Below the pieces are notes generated by a model that saw only the letters and a program-made list of their open reading frames with translations, made no database searches and was not told the DNA's origin. This document shows, one piece after another, positions 1 through 8,483 of a DNA stretch of 64,000 nucleotides (position 1 is its first letter; every line of letters begins with the position of its first letter). Origin of the DNA: Chryseobacterium vaccae (GTDB lineage Bacteria; Bacteroidota; Bacteroidia; Flavobacteriales; Weeksellaceae); NCBI RefSeq assembly GCF_009602705.1, contig NZ_VSWH01000001.1, positions 1-64,000 of the forward strand, read 5' to 3'. A program made the position numbers and the translations under genes.

Positions 1-1455
1 ATGGATGAAAATTTAATGATGATATGGCAGAAATGCCTTCAGTTTATGCGGGATAATTTAAACGCTGCTGAAGATAATTCTGATCTGAAAAAACTTGAAA
101 AATCTTTCGATATGTTATTTGATAAGGTTCAGCCAATTTCATTGGTGGCGAATAACCTTACACTGATCGTACCGAGTGATTTTTACAAGGAATACATTGA
201 GGACAATTACCTGTCCCTGCTTTCTGCTGCCCTGAAGAAAAATATTGGAAAAGGAGTAAAACTATGGTATTCAGTAATGGAAAACAGACCGAAAGGTCAG
301 GAAAAACCAGTTACCATGAACATCAAGGGACAAAGCGTTCCTACTCCTAAAACTCAGGAAACAATGCCACAAGGATTTTCAGCAAATATTGTAAACCCTT
401 TTGTGGTCCCTGGAATAAGAAAAGTAAATATAGACTCTAATCTGAAACCGGATTATTCTTTTGATAGTTATGTAGAAGGAGAAAGCAATAAATTTGCTGC
501 TACTGTAGCAAGATCTATCGCTAAAAGACCAGGAGCAACTGCTTTCAACCCATTATTTCTTTATGGAGGGTATGGAGTAGGGAAAACCCACTTAGGCCAG
601 GCTGTTGGTCTTGAGGTGAAAAATCAGTTTCCGGATAAAGTTGTTCTTTACCTGTCTTCTGAAAAATTTATCCAGCAGTTTATTTCTGCTGCCAAAGCAC
701 ATAAACAGACAGAATTTGCAAATTTCTACCAGATGGTAGATGTTCTGATCATTGACGATATCCAGTTCCTGTCCGGTAAATCTGCCACGCAGGACAGCTT
801 CTTCCATATATTTGACCACCTTCACCAGAACGGAAAACAAATTATTCTTACTTCAGATAAAGCTCCGGCTGATATCATGGATATTCAGGACAGAATCGTT
901 TCCCGTTTCAAATGGGGACTTTCTGCAGAGATTAAATCTCCTGATTTGTCTACAAGAAGACAGATCATTGAAGATAAATTAAGCAGAGACGGAATCGTTC
1001 TTCCGGGAGATATGCTTGATTTCCTTGCCGCTGAAGCAAAAACAAATGTAAGAGAGCTGATCGGGGTAATCAATTCCGTGATTGCTTATTCTACAGTATA
1101 TAAGAGAGATCTGAGTCTTGAATTGCTGAAAGAAACAATCAACAGAATCGCTGCTAATCAGAAGAAAGTCATTAACATTCCTTATATTCAGGAAGTGGTA
1201 TGTGACTATTTCGGAATCAAAAAAGAACAGCTTCTTTCTAAAACAAGAAAAAGAGAGATTGCTTTGCCAAGACAGCTGGCGATGTACTTCTCAAAAGAAT
1301 TTACCAATTCTACTTTCACTAAGATCGGAGAAGAAATGGGCGGAAAAGATCATTCAACGGTAATGTATGCTTGTGACACGATCAAGGATGTATCAAAAAT
1401 TGATAAAGAAGTTAAGAAATACGTAAAAGATCTTACAGAAAGAATCAAGCAGTAA
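1..1455 (+). CDS. dnaA: Chromosomal replication initiator protein DnaA
   Basis: DnaA binds DnaA boxes at the origin and, in its ATP form, melts the duplex for replication initiation. The 484-residue protein has the family architecture: an N-terminal domain (about 1-90), a low-complexity linker (about 95-145), an AAA+ ATPase with Walker A GGYGVGKTH at 189-197 and Walker B VLIIDDIQ at 248-255, an SRF arginine-finger stretch at 301-303, and a C-terminal DNA-binding domain with the signature DHSTVMYAC at 450-458. The length is normal for the family. The window begins on its ATG, so promoter and origin lie outside. This is a confident call. Confidence 0.98.
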   Translation: MDENLMMIWQKCLQFMRDNLNAAEDNSDLKKLEKSFDMLFDKVQPISLVANNLTLIVPSDFYKEYIEDNYLSLLSAALKKNIGKGVKLWYSVMENRPKGQEKPVTMNIKGQSVPTPKTQETMPQGFSANIVNPFVVPGIRKVNIDSNLKPDYSFDSYVEGESNKFAATVARSIAKRPGATAFNPLFLYGGYGVGKTHLGQAVGLEVKNQFPDKVVLYLSSEKFIQQFISAAKAHKQTEFANFYQMVDVLIIDDIQFLSGKSATQDSFFHIFDHLHQNGKQIILTSDKAPADIMDIQDRIVSRFKWGLSAEIKSPDLSTRRQIIEDKLSRDGIVLPGDMLDFLAAEAKTNVRELIGVINSVIAYSTVYKRDLSLELLKETINRIAANQKKVINIPYIQEVVCDYFGIKKEQLLSKTRKREIALPRQLAMYFSKEFTNSTFTKIGEEMGGKDHSTVMYACDTIKDVSKIDKEVKKYVKDLTERIKQ

Positions 1456-1480
1456 AAAATAACTGAATTAAAAATAATAA

Positions 1481-1510
1481 AAATGAAGAATAGTTTTATT
1501 CTTCATTTTT
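1481..1510 (+). terminator. Intrinsic terminator after dnaA
   Basis: An 11-bp perfect stem, AAATGAAGAAT (1481-1491) with ATTCTTCATTT (1498-1508), is followed by a T-rich run. It ends the dnaA transcript before the phosphatase gene. Confidence 0.7.
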
Positions 1511-1571
1511 TATTTAGTTTTGTTAAAAGAGGAATTTAGAATTTCTTTTTCATTTTTTAATTAAAGAATAT

Positions 1572-2015
1572 ATGAATATTTTGATGGTTTGCCTGGGGAA
1601 TATCTGCAGAAGTCCTTTGGCAGAAGGAATTATGAAAGAAAAGCTCGGGAATGGGGTAATTGATTCCGCAGGAACAATATCACTTCACGAAGGAGAGCAT
1701 CCTGATAAAAGGGCTGTTAAAACAGCGGCCAGTCATGGAATTGATATCTCAAAACAGAAGTCCAGGCCCATTACCAACGCAGATTTTGAAAACTTTGACA
1801 AGATCTACTGTATGGATATTGATGTGTATGAAGACGTAATTTCAAAAGCAGGAAATGAAGAGCAACGCCAAAAAGTTTCTCTGTTTCTGGAAGCTTTAGG
1901 TGACCACAAAAATGCAGAAGTTCCAGATCCTTACTGGGGCGGAATGGATGATTTTGAAAACGTTTTCCAGCTTTTGGATAAAGGATGTGACGCCATCTTA
2001 AAACAGATGAAATAA
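1572..2015 (+). CDS. Low-molecular-weight protein-tyrosine phosphatase
   Basis: This is a cytoplasmic phosphatase that removes phosphate from tyrosine (or arginine) residues through a cysteinyl-phosphate intermediate. The 147-residue protein carries the family P-loop CX5R as CLGNICRS, with Cys7 and Arg13, and the general-acid loop DPYWGG with Asp119. Both catalytic elements are intact and the length is typical. It lies 116 bp after dnaA, beyond a terminator, and 84 bp before the RsmI-like gene in the same direction. Nothing next to it is an obvious partner kinase, so the substrate is unknown. Confidence 0.93.
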   Translation: MNILMVCLGNICRSPLAEGIMKEKLGNGVIDSAGTISLHEGEHPDKRAVKTAASHGIDISKQKSRPITNADFENFDKIYCMDIDVYEDVISKAGNEEQRQKVSLFLEALGDHKNAEVPDPYWGGMDDFENVFQLLDKGCDAILKQMK

Positions 2016-2099
2016 AAGGGGGAAATTGTATCTGTTGCTTAATATTGAACCACTATTTTTTTATTCCCTCACTTAAAAAACGAACTATAAAACAATAAA

Positions 2100-2798
2100 A
2101 TGCTTTTTTTACTCCCAGCCTACCTTTCGGAAAATACTTCTATCACTCATTTCTCACCTGTGATAAAAGAATATATCATGCAAACCGATTATTTCTTTGT
2201 AGAAAATGAAAAAACAGCCAGAAAAGTCGTTAAATTCTTTGCTCCTGAAAAGAAACAGTCAGATCTGAAACTGTTTTTACTGGATAAGTACACCGAAAAT
2301 GCAGATATTAAAGAAGCGCAAAATCTGATGTTGAAAGGACAGGATTTCGGGTTACTTTCCGAAGCCGGATTACCTTGTATTGCCGATCCGGGAAACCTGA
2401 TCGTAAAATGGTGCCACGAGAAAAATATCAGAATAATTCCTATTTCCGGACCTTCATCTATTATCCTTGCGCTGATTTCAAGTGGATTCAACGGGCAGGA
2501 ATTTACCTTCCACGGTTATCTGCCGATTGATAAAAGTGAAAAGAAAAAACAGATTCTTCATCTGGAAAGCCTGGTGCAGAAAACAGGGTATTCGCAGATC
2601 TTTATGGAAACCCCATACAGAAATAACCAGCTTTTTGAAGACCTGACAAAATTCCTTTCCCCCAATACCAAACTCTGTATTGCAGCCAATATCAATGATC
2701 CTGAACATGAATTTATTCAGACCAAAACCATAGCCAACTGGAAGAAAGCCCTGCCAGAACTGCATAAAGTTCCGGCTGTTTTTGTTCTCGGAAAATGA
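2100..2798 (+). CDS. SAM-dependent methyltransferase, RsmI-like (tetrapyrrole methylase fold)
   Basis: This 232-residue protein belongs to the tetrapyrrole methylase superfamily and resembles RsmI, which 2'-O-methylates C1402 of 16S rRNA in the ribosomal decoding centre. Visible family elements are the SAM-pocket stretch LLSEAGLPCIADPG (about 85-98), the following GPSS loop (ISGPSSIILAL) and the FHGYLP segment. The canonical N-terminal GNLGD motif of RsmI is absent and the protein starts at LLPAYLS. Flavobacteria often carry such a shortened paralogue, so it may modify another site. The family is clear but the exact target is an inference. Confidence 0.85.
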   Translation: MLFLLPAYLSENTSITHFSPVIKEYIMQTDYFFVENEKTARKVVKFFAPEKKQSDLKLFLLDKYTENADIKEAQNLMLKGQDFGLLSEAGLPCIADPGNLIVKWCHEKNIRIIPISGPSSIILALISSGFNGQEFTFHGYLPIDKSEKKKQILHLESLVQKTGYSQIFMETPYRNNQLFEDLTKFLSPNTKLCIAANINDPEHEFIQTKTIANWKKALPELHKVPAVFVLGK

Positions 2799-2968
2799 TT
2801 TATGCTGTATGAAGTATAAGATGAAAGTTTGGTTTGAGATATAATCTGATGTGTTGCATGAAGTTGAAAATCTTTGACTTTTTGGCATCGTGATCTGAAA
2901 AACTTAGTTATCTTAGTTAAAAGGCTAACGCTCAAATTTCAAACCTCAAATCTCAAATCATTCAAAGC

Positions 2969-3313
2969 ATGAATAACGTACAAAATTTACATACAGAGGA
3001 AGAAGATGCTGTACCATTTGGTACTTTGATTGCCAATGATGTTGCAGATCAGCTGCAGAACGGTCATTTTTTAGGTTATCGTCACCGTGATTACTGCGGA
3101 ATGGGAATGCAGTCAGATGAAAACCAAAGGTTTTTCTACGGAGAAATATATGATGGTGATCTTAATAACCCGAAAATATTTGAAAATAGGGATCTGTTTG
3201 TTTCCTGGCTTTCCATGCAGTCCACAGCTTCATTGGCTCGGCTGGATGATGAAGAGTTTTATAAAGGGAATCAGGTAATCACAAGAAAACGCCTGTTGGA
3301 GTTCATTCAATAA
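2969..3313 (+). CDS. Conserved hypothetical protein (114 aa)
   Basis: The product is an acidic, soluble protein of 114 residues with no signal peptide or membrane segment. It contains two aromatic-rich stretches, GYRHRDYCGMGM and RFFYGEIYDGD. I do not recognise the family. The ORF begins 170 bp after the RsmI-like gene and only 21 bp before the following lipoprotein gene, so the two may share a transcript. The spacer just upstream (2921-2968) has near-repeated words of the type CTCAAATCTCAAAT. Nothing supports a function. Confidence 0.7.
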   Translation: MNNVQNLHTEEEDAVPFGTLIANDVADQLQNGHFLGYRHRDYCGMGMQSDENQRFFYGEIYDGDLNNPKIFENRDLFVSWLSMQSTASLARLDDEEFYKGNQVITRKRLLEFIQ

Positions 3314-3334
3314 AAATATATAACAATCTCTGCT

Positions 3335-3754
3335 ATGGAAAAACTGACTACTTCAATGATTCTGCTAAGTGTTGCACTTTTCATGATTTCCTGCAGTCCT
3401 GATGCCGCAAAAAAGACAAAATCAGCAATATCCAATGATGTAAAGAAAACAGAACCTCTTTGCTGGAAGGATATCAGGGCCGGAGAACTTCCCCCGGCAG
3501 GTGCTTATGATGCCATCGACAGTCTCGTGAAAAAATGGGATCTATGTTACGAAAGGATAGAAACCGGATGCGATATAACCGACAGCACCCGGAAAATTCA
3601 AAAAGAAGCAGACCGTACCAATGAAGTCTATTTCAAAAGTCTTGAGAAAAAACTGGGCAAGAACTGGAAACAGCATTTTGATAAGGAACTGCGTGTATCA
3701 GACAGCATCAACTGGATAAAAATCAGTGAGCACATCAGGAGTATGAATGAATGA
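3335..3754 (+). CDS. Predicted lipoprotein, unknown function
   Basis: The 139-residue product has a short hydrophobic signal ending at a lipobox-like MISC with Cys20, so it is predicted to be exported and lipid-anchored. The mature part is charged and rich in Lys, Glu and Asp, with four cysteines after the lipobox position, including the CWKD and CYERIETGCD stretches. I see no recognised catalytic motif. It follows the 114-residue hypothetical gene by 21 bp and converges on the DUF4349 gene, whose end lies 57 bp away. Confidence 0.75.
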   Translation: MEKLTTSMILLSVALFMISCSPDAAKKTKSAISNDVKKTEPLCWKDIRAGELPPAGAYDAIDSLVKKWDLCYERIETGCDITDSTRKIQKEADRTNEVYFKSLEKKLGKNWKQHFDKELRVSDSINWIKISEHIRSMNE

Positions 3755-3811
3755 TATCGTTAAAGTTAGTTTATCTTTATTGCTGCTTTTTAAAAACAGA
3801 ATCTGCATGAT

Positions 3812-4663
3812 TTATTTTTTTCTTCGTGCTTTCCATTTTCTCCAGAGAAATACTACTAAAGGAATAAACAAAAGGAAAGGCCAGAAAGAAACAATCCCCA
3901 GGAGGAAGCCTACAAAACTGTTCCAGCCTTCTGTAAGAGAATCGGAAAACCTGCTTCCAAATCCTATTTTTGAAGTGGTGGAGCTCCTTGCCTTTTCCTT
4001 ATACAGAGAGAGCTCCAAAGTGCTGTAATTGACCCGGTCGTCAATAAAACGCAGTGTGCCTTCAGCCACATCAATTTCATCTTCCAGCCCACGGATTTTC
4101 TCCTGAATTTCAAGTATGTCTTTTGTAGTGGATGCATTTCTGAGCAGATCACGGTACTTTTCAAGATAGATTTTTTTATTGGCCAGTTTTATTGAAACAT
4201 CAGTATATTCCTCAGTAACATCATTGGAGGAAATATTTTTAGACAGGATAGATCCCACACCGTCCGAGAAAGAATTGATAAGCTTATCAAAATTCTGATG
4301 GGGAACACGGATCATCATAGACAGGTTTTCGTCCGTATCGGTATTCCGAAACTGTTCCTGTTGAATATAGGCGTTACTTTTCTTTAGGATCTCTGCAGTT
4401 TGGTTTTGTGCTTTTTTCAGGTCACCTACTTGAATGGTCATTTTCCCGTTTTTAATGATCTTTTTAGAGATCGTATCTGTTTTATGATGGCTTAATGGTG
4501 GAGCAGGCATATTTTCGTCTGAATCTGTTTTCGCAGAAATAGTAAGATGATTGGTCATTTCTTTTTCCAGAGGAGGATCTGCCATTGTGACTGCTTGGGG
4601 ATCAGATTGGCTGCAACTCATTAATATAATACTTAATGATAATGCTGAAAATATTTTTTTCAT
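3812..4663 (-). CDS. DUF4349 family lipoprotein with C-terminal membrane anchor
   Basis: The protein has 283 residues from the chosen ATG at 4663. That start gives a clean lipoprotein signal, MKKIFSALSLSIILMSC with Cys17, whereas the frame stays open upstream to 4813 without signal-like sequence. The core matches DUF4349: an IKNGKMTIQVGDLKKA strand region, a conserved VPHQNFDKLINSF segment, a central heptad-rich helix (IYLEKYRDLLRNA to EIQEKIRGLEDEID, likely coiled coil) and DRVNYSTLELSLY. One transmembrane helix follows near the C-terminus (FLLGIVSFWPFLLFIPLVVF) with a basic tail. The biochemical role of this family is unknown. Confidence 0.87.
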   Translation of the reverse strand: MKKIFSALSLSIILMSCSQSDPQAVTMADPPLEKEMTNHLTISAKTDSDENMPAPPLSHHKTDTISKKIIKNGKMTIQVGDLKKAQNQTAEILKKSNAYIQQEQFRNTDTDENLSMMIRVPHQNFDKLINSFSDGVGSILSKNISSNDVTEEYTDVSIKLANKKIYLEKYRDLLRNASTTKDILEIQEKIRGLEDEIDVAEGTLRFIDDRVNYSTLELSLYKEKARSSTTSKIGFGSRFSDSLTEGWNSFVGFLLGIVSFWPFLLFIPLVVFLWRKWKARRKK

Positions 4664-4780
4664 GGTTAAGTTTTTATGAATATTAACAAAAATCATACTT
4701 AAATGCTTTTTTTTATTGTAAGATGTTATTGTTTTTATAGAAATTGTTGCGTAATATGTATTGCGTGGTTGAGGTAAAAA

Positions 4781-4806
4781 ATCTGCGCAATCCACGAGAA
4801 AAATAA
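4781..4806 (+). repeat. Degenerate copy of the ATCTGC-CGAGAAAA dispersed element
   Basis: The stretch ATCTGCGCAATCCACGAGAA with its A-rich tail resembles two fuller copies at 10162-10196 and 25217-25250. It sits in the spacer between the DUF4349 gene and the AraC gene. Confidence 0.4.
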
Positions 4807-4979
4807 AAAACACACCAATACTGTTTTCGTAAACGCAAAACCTGATTTATAGGCATTACTGATTAAATGATTAAAGAAACGCGACTTCATCATTCATGAA
4901 GCTTGCTGCTAAATGTCCGCTTCATGGAATCAATAGAGTTGATCCTACGTTTTGCGTGGTAAGTTTGCAATATATTGGT

Positions 4980-4987
4980 TACATTTG
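4980..4987 (+). promoter_or_regulatory. Promoter -7 element TACATTTG of the AraC gene
   Basis: The sequence TACATTTG fits the Bacteroidota -7 consensus TAnnTTTG. Its last base is only 4 nt before the ATG at 4992. It therefore supports that start over an upstream in-frame ATG at 4896, and it implies a very short or absent 5' leader. A TTTG at 4964-4967 is too close to be a normal -33 element. Confidence 0.55.
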
Positions 4988-4991
4988 TGCT

Positions 4992-5837
4992 ATGTCTGCA
5001 CTAGAAAAATTCGGGGTTGAAATTTTTACCCAGCATAATATTTTCGAGAGAATTTCTGCGGATAAGCCTTTCCGTCCGGAAAATCCTGCCTTTATCTTTA
5101 TCAAATCAGGATCTATAAAACTACGTCAGCATTTCAGTGACCTGGAGCTTTCTGCGAATATGTTTATGGTAACTGATCCACAGACTATTTATGAAATGGT
5201 TTCCGTGAGTGATGATTTCCAGTCCAGGATGGTTTCCTATAAAAGAGAATTTATTTCGGCATTATCATTGAAATTCAACAGACTGATCACCTACCGTTAT
5301 TTCAGACAGCAGATGAATAAAGGAGTTCCTTTTCCGGAGGATGAAATGGAAGTGGTCTGGAAAAGTGTTAATTTCCTGAAATATATTTTAGATTCCGAAA
5401 CGGAAATGCTGTATAAAAAAGAGATGGTGGAACATCTGTTCTCTGTTTTTTGCTACCAGATGGCCGGTATTATTTCTAAAGAAGACAACTATTCCATGAA
5501 CCAGATGTCCAGGCAGGAGGAAATTGTTTTTGTTTTTCTTACCGATCTTGCAGAACATCATCTTACCGAAAGAACCGTGGAATTCTATGCCGAGCGCCAG
5601 TCGATTACAACCAGACATCTTTCATCAGTGGTAAAATCCATTACCGGAAAATCAGCAAGCCAGATCATTGCTTTGATCGTAATGAATGAGGCGAAAGTAC
5701 TTTTAAACTCTTCCAAAAAACCGGTTTCTGAGGTGTCGTCTATTCTCGGATTCAGTGATCAGTACTCGTTTTCGCACTTTTTTAAAAAGCATATGGAAGT
5801 GAGCCCAAGCCAGTACAGACATCAGTTTGAAAATTAA
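4992..5837 (+). CDS. AraC-family transcriptional regulator
   Basis: This is a 281-residue DNA-binding regulator. The N-terminal part (about 1-160) looks like a cupin-type sensing domain. The C-terminal about 100 residues hold the two helix-turn-helix motifs of the AraC family, ending with SSILGFSDQYSFSHFFKKHMEVSPSQYRHQF. The start at 4992 is chosen because the TAnnTTTG promoter element lies immediately before it. The gene lies just upstream of, and parallel to, the TolC-HlyD-MFS operon, which has its own promoter. This arrangement suggests that it controls that efflux pump. The inducing molecule is not known. Confidence 0.9.
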   Translation: MSALEKFGVEIFTQHNIFERISADKPFRPENPAFIFIKSGSIKLRQHFSDLELSANMFMVTDPQTIYEMVSVSDDFQSRMVSYKREFISALSLKFNRLITYRYFRQQMNKGVPFPEDEMEVVWKSVNFLKYILDSETEMLYKKEMVEHLFSVFCYQMAGIISKEDNYSMNQMSRQEEIVFVFLTDLAEHHLTERTVEFYAERQSITTRHLSSVVKSITGKSASQIIALIVMNEAKVLLNSSKKPVSEVSSILGFSDQYSFSHFFKKHMEVSPSQYRHQFEN

Positions 5838-5875
5838 AATCTTACATTTGAACATCTTTTTCCAATAATCAAACA

Positions 5876-5906
5876 TTTGTTTGAATTATGAACTGCTGTA
5901 ACTTTG
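5876..5906 (+). promoter_or_regulatory. Promoter of the efflux operon (TTTG-N19-TAACTTTG)
   Basis: TTTG at 5876-5879 is followed after 19 nt by TAACTTTG at 5899-5906. This is an excellent match to the Bacteroidota sigma-A consensus in both boxes and spacing. Transcription would start near 5910, which excludes the upstream ATG at 5888 and supports translation from 5927. Confidence 0.75.
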
Positions 5907-5926
5907 TTCCCGTAAAACAAGGTACA

Positions 5927-7237
5927 ATGACAAAGAATGTAAAAACGGCACTATCATTCGTGATAGCTCTATTCCCTGCGCTGTTTTTTTCACAACAGAC
6001 GCGGGAAATGACGGCAGATGAAGTCGCCGAAATGGCAGTACAAAACCATCAGCAGTTAAAAGTTTCCGCTCAGAATATAGACATTGCCAAACAGAATACT
6101 AATGTGGCAAAGCTTCAAAAGCTTCCTACCGTTACGGCTTCTACGAGCCAGTTCTATTTAGGAAATGCGGTAGCTATTGATAAAGACTTTTCAAATTCCA
6201 CCAAAGTTCCGATGCCTCACTACGGAAGTTCCTATGCGGTACAGGCTACCCAGCTGATCTTTAAAGGTGGATTGGTAACTAAATCTATTGAGGTAGCAGG
6301 TCTCCGTGAGCAGCTTTCTGAACTGGATCTGGAAAAAAACAGACAGGATGTGAAATTTCTCGTGATTTCCAATTATCTGGATGTGTATAAGATTATGAAC
6401 CAGGAATCCGTATTTCAGAACAACAAAAAACTGGCTCAGGAACGTCTCAAAAATATTCAGAAATTCTATCAGCAGGGAATGGTAACCCGAAACGAGGTGA
6501 TCCGTGGCGAATTGGCCATCAAAAACCTTGATCAGGGAATCCTTACGCTGGGCAATAACAGAAAAATCCTGAATTATAATCTAAATATTGCATTAGGACT
6601 TCCGTCTGACACAGAGATCATCCCCGTGGAAAGCTTAACGGATAAAGAATCGGGAATAGGAATGGATTACTACCTGAATCTAGCCCATGAAAGCAATCCC
6701 CAGCTTAAATCTGCCCAAAAGAATATTGATCTTGTCAGCAAAAATATTGAAATTATCAAAACAGATCAAATGCCGACCCTTGCCGGATTTGGAGGCTATA
6801 CGCTGCAACGTCCAATCACCACAAGAAACCCAGTTCTGGATATGTATTCCGGAGGATGGCAGGCAGGAGTTTCTTTAAGCTATAATATCGATAACCTTTA
6901 CAGAACAAAAGAAAAAGTGAAACTCGGTGAGCTTCAGAAAACCCAGGCCGGAGATGCAATGACCCTGGTACAGCAGAATGTGGATATGGCGATAAATGCA
7001 GCTTATGTGAAATACCAGGAAGCTATTCAGCAGGCGGAAATCCTTAACGATTCTAAAAGACTTGCAGAAGAAAACTATAAGATTACAGAAGCAAAATATC
7101 TGAACCAGCTGGCAGTACAGGCCGAAATGATTGATGCCCAGAACCAGAAACTTCAGTCTGAGCTGGATTATGCCAATGGAGAGATCAATGTACTTTATCA
7201 GTATTATAATCTTATCAAAGCTTCGGGAACACTTTAA
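5927..7237 (+). CDS. TolC-family outer-membrane efflux protein
   Basis: The 436-residue product would be the trimeric outer-membrane channel of a tripartite exporter. It has a signal peptide (VKTALSFVIALFPALFFSQQ), then the two tandem outer-membrane-efflux repeats with long amphipathic helices. These include ENRQDVKFLVISNYLDVYKI in the first half, with one residue substituted, and INAAYVKYQEAIQQAEIL in the second, each rich in Ala, Gln and Leu as in TolC coiled coils. The start follows the promoter at 5876-5906. Its stop is 25 bp before the HlyD-type gene, so the three pump genes form one operon. Confidence 0.93.
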   Translation: MTKNVKTALSFVIALFPALFFSQQTREMTADEVAEMAVQNHQQLKVSAQNIDIAKQNTNVAKLQKLPTVTASTSQFYLGNAVAIDKDFSNSTKVPMPHYGSSYAVQATQLIFKGGLVTKSIEVAGLREQLSELDLEKNRQDVKFLVISNYLDVYKIMNQESVFQNNKKLAQERLKNIQKFYQQGMVTRNEVIRGELAIKNLDQGILTLGNNRKILNYNLNIALGLPSDTEIIPVESLTDKESGIGMDYYLNLAHESNPQLKSAQKNIDLVSKNIEIIKTDQMPTLAGFGGYTLQRPITTRNPVLDMYSGGWQAGVSLSYNIDNLYRTKEKVKLGELQKTQAGDAMTLVQQNVDMAINAAYVKYQEAIQQAEILNDSKRLAEENYKITEAKYLNQLAVQAEMIDAQNQKLQSELDYANGEINVLYQYYNLIKASGTL

Positions 7238-7262
7238 TCTTTTAAAACTGAAAAACAAAACA

Positions 7263-8381
7263 ATGGAAAACAAGGAACAAACTACTCAAAATACACAGGC
7301 AGCTCCGGCACAATCGGCTGCTTCCGATAAAAAGAAAAAGAATAAAACCAATAAAATCCGCGCTATTATTTCGAATATTATCGTTTTTCTGGTGATAGGA
7401 TTCGGGTTGTACTGGCTGGTACGTGAATATTTCCACATTGGAGATAAAACCTATACAGAGGCAGCTCAGGTGGAAGAGTTTATAAACCCTATCAATACCA
7501 GAGTTTCTGCTTATATCAAAGAAATAAAATTCATCGAACATCAAAGAGTAAAAAAAGGTGATACGCTGGTTATTCTGGACAAAAACGAAATTCTGACCCA
7601 GCTTGGGCAAGCAGAAGCAGCTTACCAGAATGCAATGGCACAAAGATCAGCAACAAGTTCATCCGTTAATACGGTTTCTAACAATGTTAATGTGATGGAA
7701 TCCAATATTGCAGGTGCAAAAGCAAGATTATGGAATGCAGAGCAGAACCTGAACCGATATAAAAACCTTCTCGCTGCTGAGGCTGTAACAAGACAGCAGT
7801 ATGACCAGGTAAAAACAGAATATGATGCCCAGAAAGCAGCTTACGAAACGCTGGTTAATCAAAAGCAGTCTGCCAATCTTTCTACAACAGAGGTAAAAAG
7901 CCGTCTGGGGATTAATGATGCAGAGATCAAAAGAACAAAATCAGCCTTGGATATGGCGAAAATCAACCTTTCCTATACCGTCATTACAGCTCCTTATGAC
8001 GGAGTAATGGGAAGAAGAACAATTGCCGAGGGACAATTAATTCAACCCGGCCAACAGGTAGCCACGATCGTTCTGAACGGTCAGAAATGGGTAACCGCTA
8101 ATTTCCTTGAAAGACAGATGCCGAACATAAAAATCGGAGAGAAAATGATGATGACTGCTGATGCTTTAGGCGGAAAACAATTTGAAGGTATAGTAACTGC
8201 GGTTTCAGCGGCTACCGGATCCAGATATTCGAGCGTTCCGACTGATAACTCTACCGGAAACTTCATCAAAGTACAGCAGAGAATTCCTGTAAGAATAGAA
8301 TTTACGTCTTCCAATAAAAAAGAAGATCTGGATAAACTGAGCGCAGGGATGAACATGAACGTAAATATTAATAAAGACTAG
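7263..8381 (+). CDS. HlyD/EmrA-type membrane-fusion (adaptor) protein
   Basis: This is the periplasmic adaptor linking the inner-membrane MFS pump to the TolC channel. The 372-residue protein has a Lys-rich cytoplasmic N-terminus, one membrane helix (ISNIIVFLVIGFGLYWLV), split lipoyl-like halves (VSAYIKEIKFIEHQRVKKGDTLV and the later YTVITAPYDGVMGRRTIAEG region) around a long alpha-helical hairpin (about 105-205), and a beta-barrel domain ending NMNVNINKD. The ATG at 7263 is chosen because the open frame before it overlaps the tolC reading frame and shows no signal character. The architecture matches EmrA. Confidence 0.93.
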   Translation: MENKEQTTQNTQAAPAQSAASDKKKKNKTNKIRAIISNIIVFLVIGFGLYWLVREYFHIGDKTYTEAAQVEEFINPINTRVSAYIKEIKFIEHQRVKKGDTLVILDKNEILTQLGQAEAAYQNAMAQRSATSSSVNTVSNNVNVMESNIAGAKARLWNAEQNLNRYKNLLAAEAVTRQQYDQVKTEYDAQKAAYETLVNQKQSANLSTTEVKSRLGINDAEIKRTKSALDMAKINLSYTVITAPYDGVMGRRTIAEGQLIQPGQQVATIVLNGQKWVTANFLERQMPNIKIGEKMMMTADALGGKQFEGIVTAVSAATGSRYSSVPTDNSTGNFIKVQQRIPVRIEFTSSNKKEDLDKLSAGMNMNVNINKD

Positions 8382-8389
8382 AAGATGCA

Positions 8390-8475
8390 GGATATCAGAT
8401 TCCAGACATGATGCGGTGCGAAATGCTAACGCTGAATATTGAAAGTCTGTCATCTGATATCTGAAATCAATGATC
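8390..8475 (+). repeat. ATCAGA/ATCTGA word-array spacer (copy 1)
   Basis: The spacer before the MFS gene has near-repeated words in two inverted halves: GGATATCAGATTCCAGACAT on the left and GTCTGTCATCTGATATCTGA on the right. The same vocabulary recurs at 31090-31150 and 32153-32225. Confidence 0.5.
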
Positions 8476-8483
8476 TAAAAAGT

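Noticed and set aside
1..120. Replication origin at the left edge
   Set aside because: The first base is the dnaA start codon, so no DnaA-box cluster or AT-rich unwinding region can be seen inside the window.
3747..4028. Open frame of 93 codons on the plus strand after the lipoprotein gene
   Set aside because: It overlaps the conserved C-terminal part of the DUF4349 gene on the other strand.
5888..5926. Upstream ATG as start of the TolC-family gene
   Set aside because: It lies between the -33 and -7 promoter boxes and therefore cannot be in the mRNA made from that promoter.
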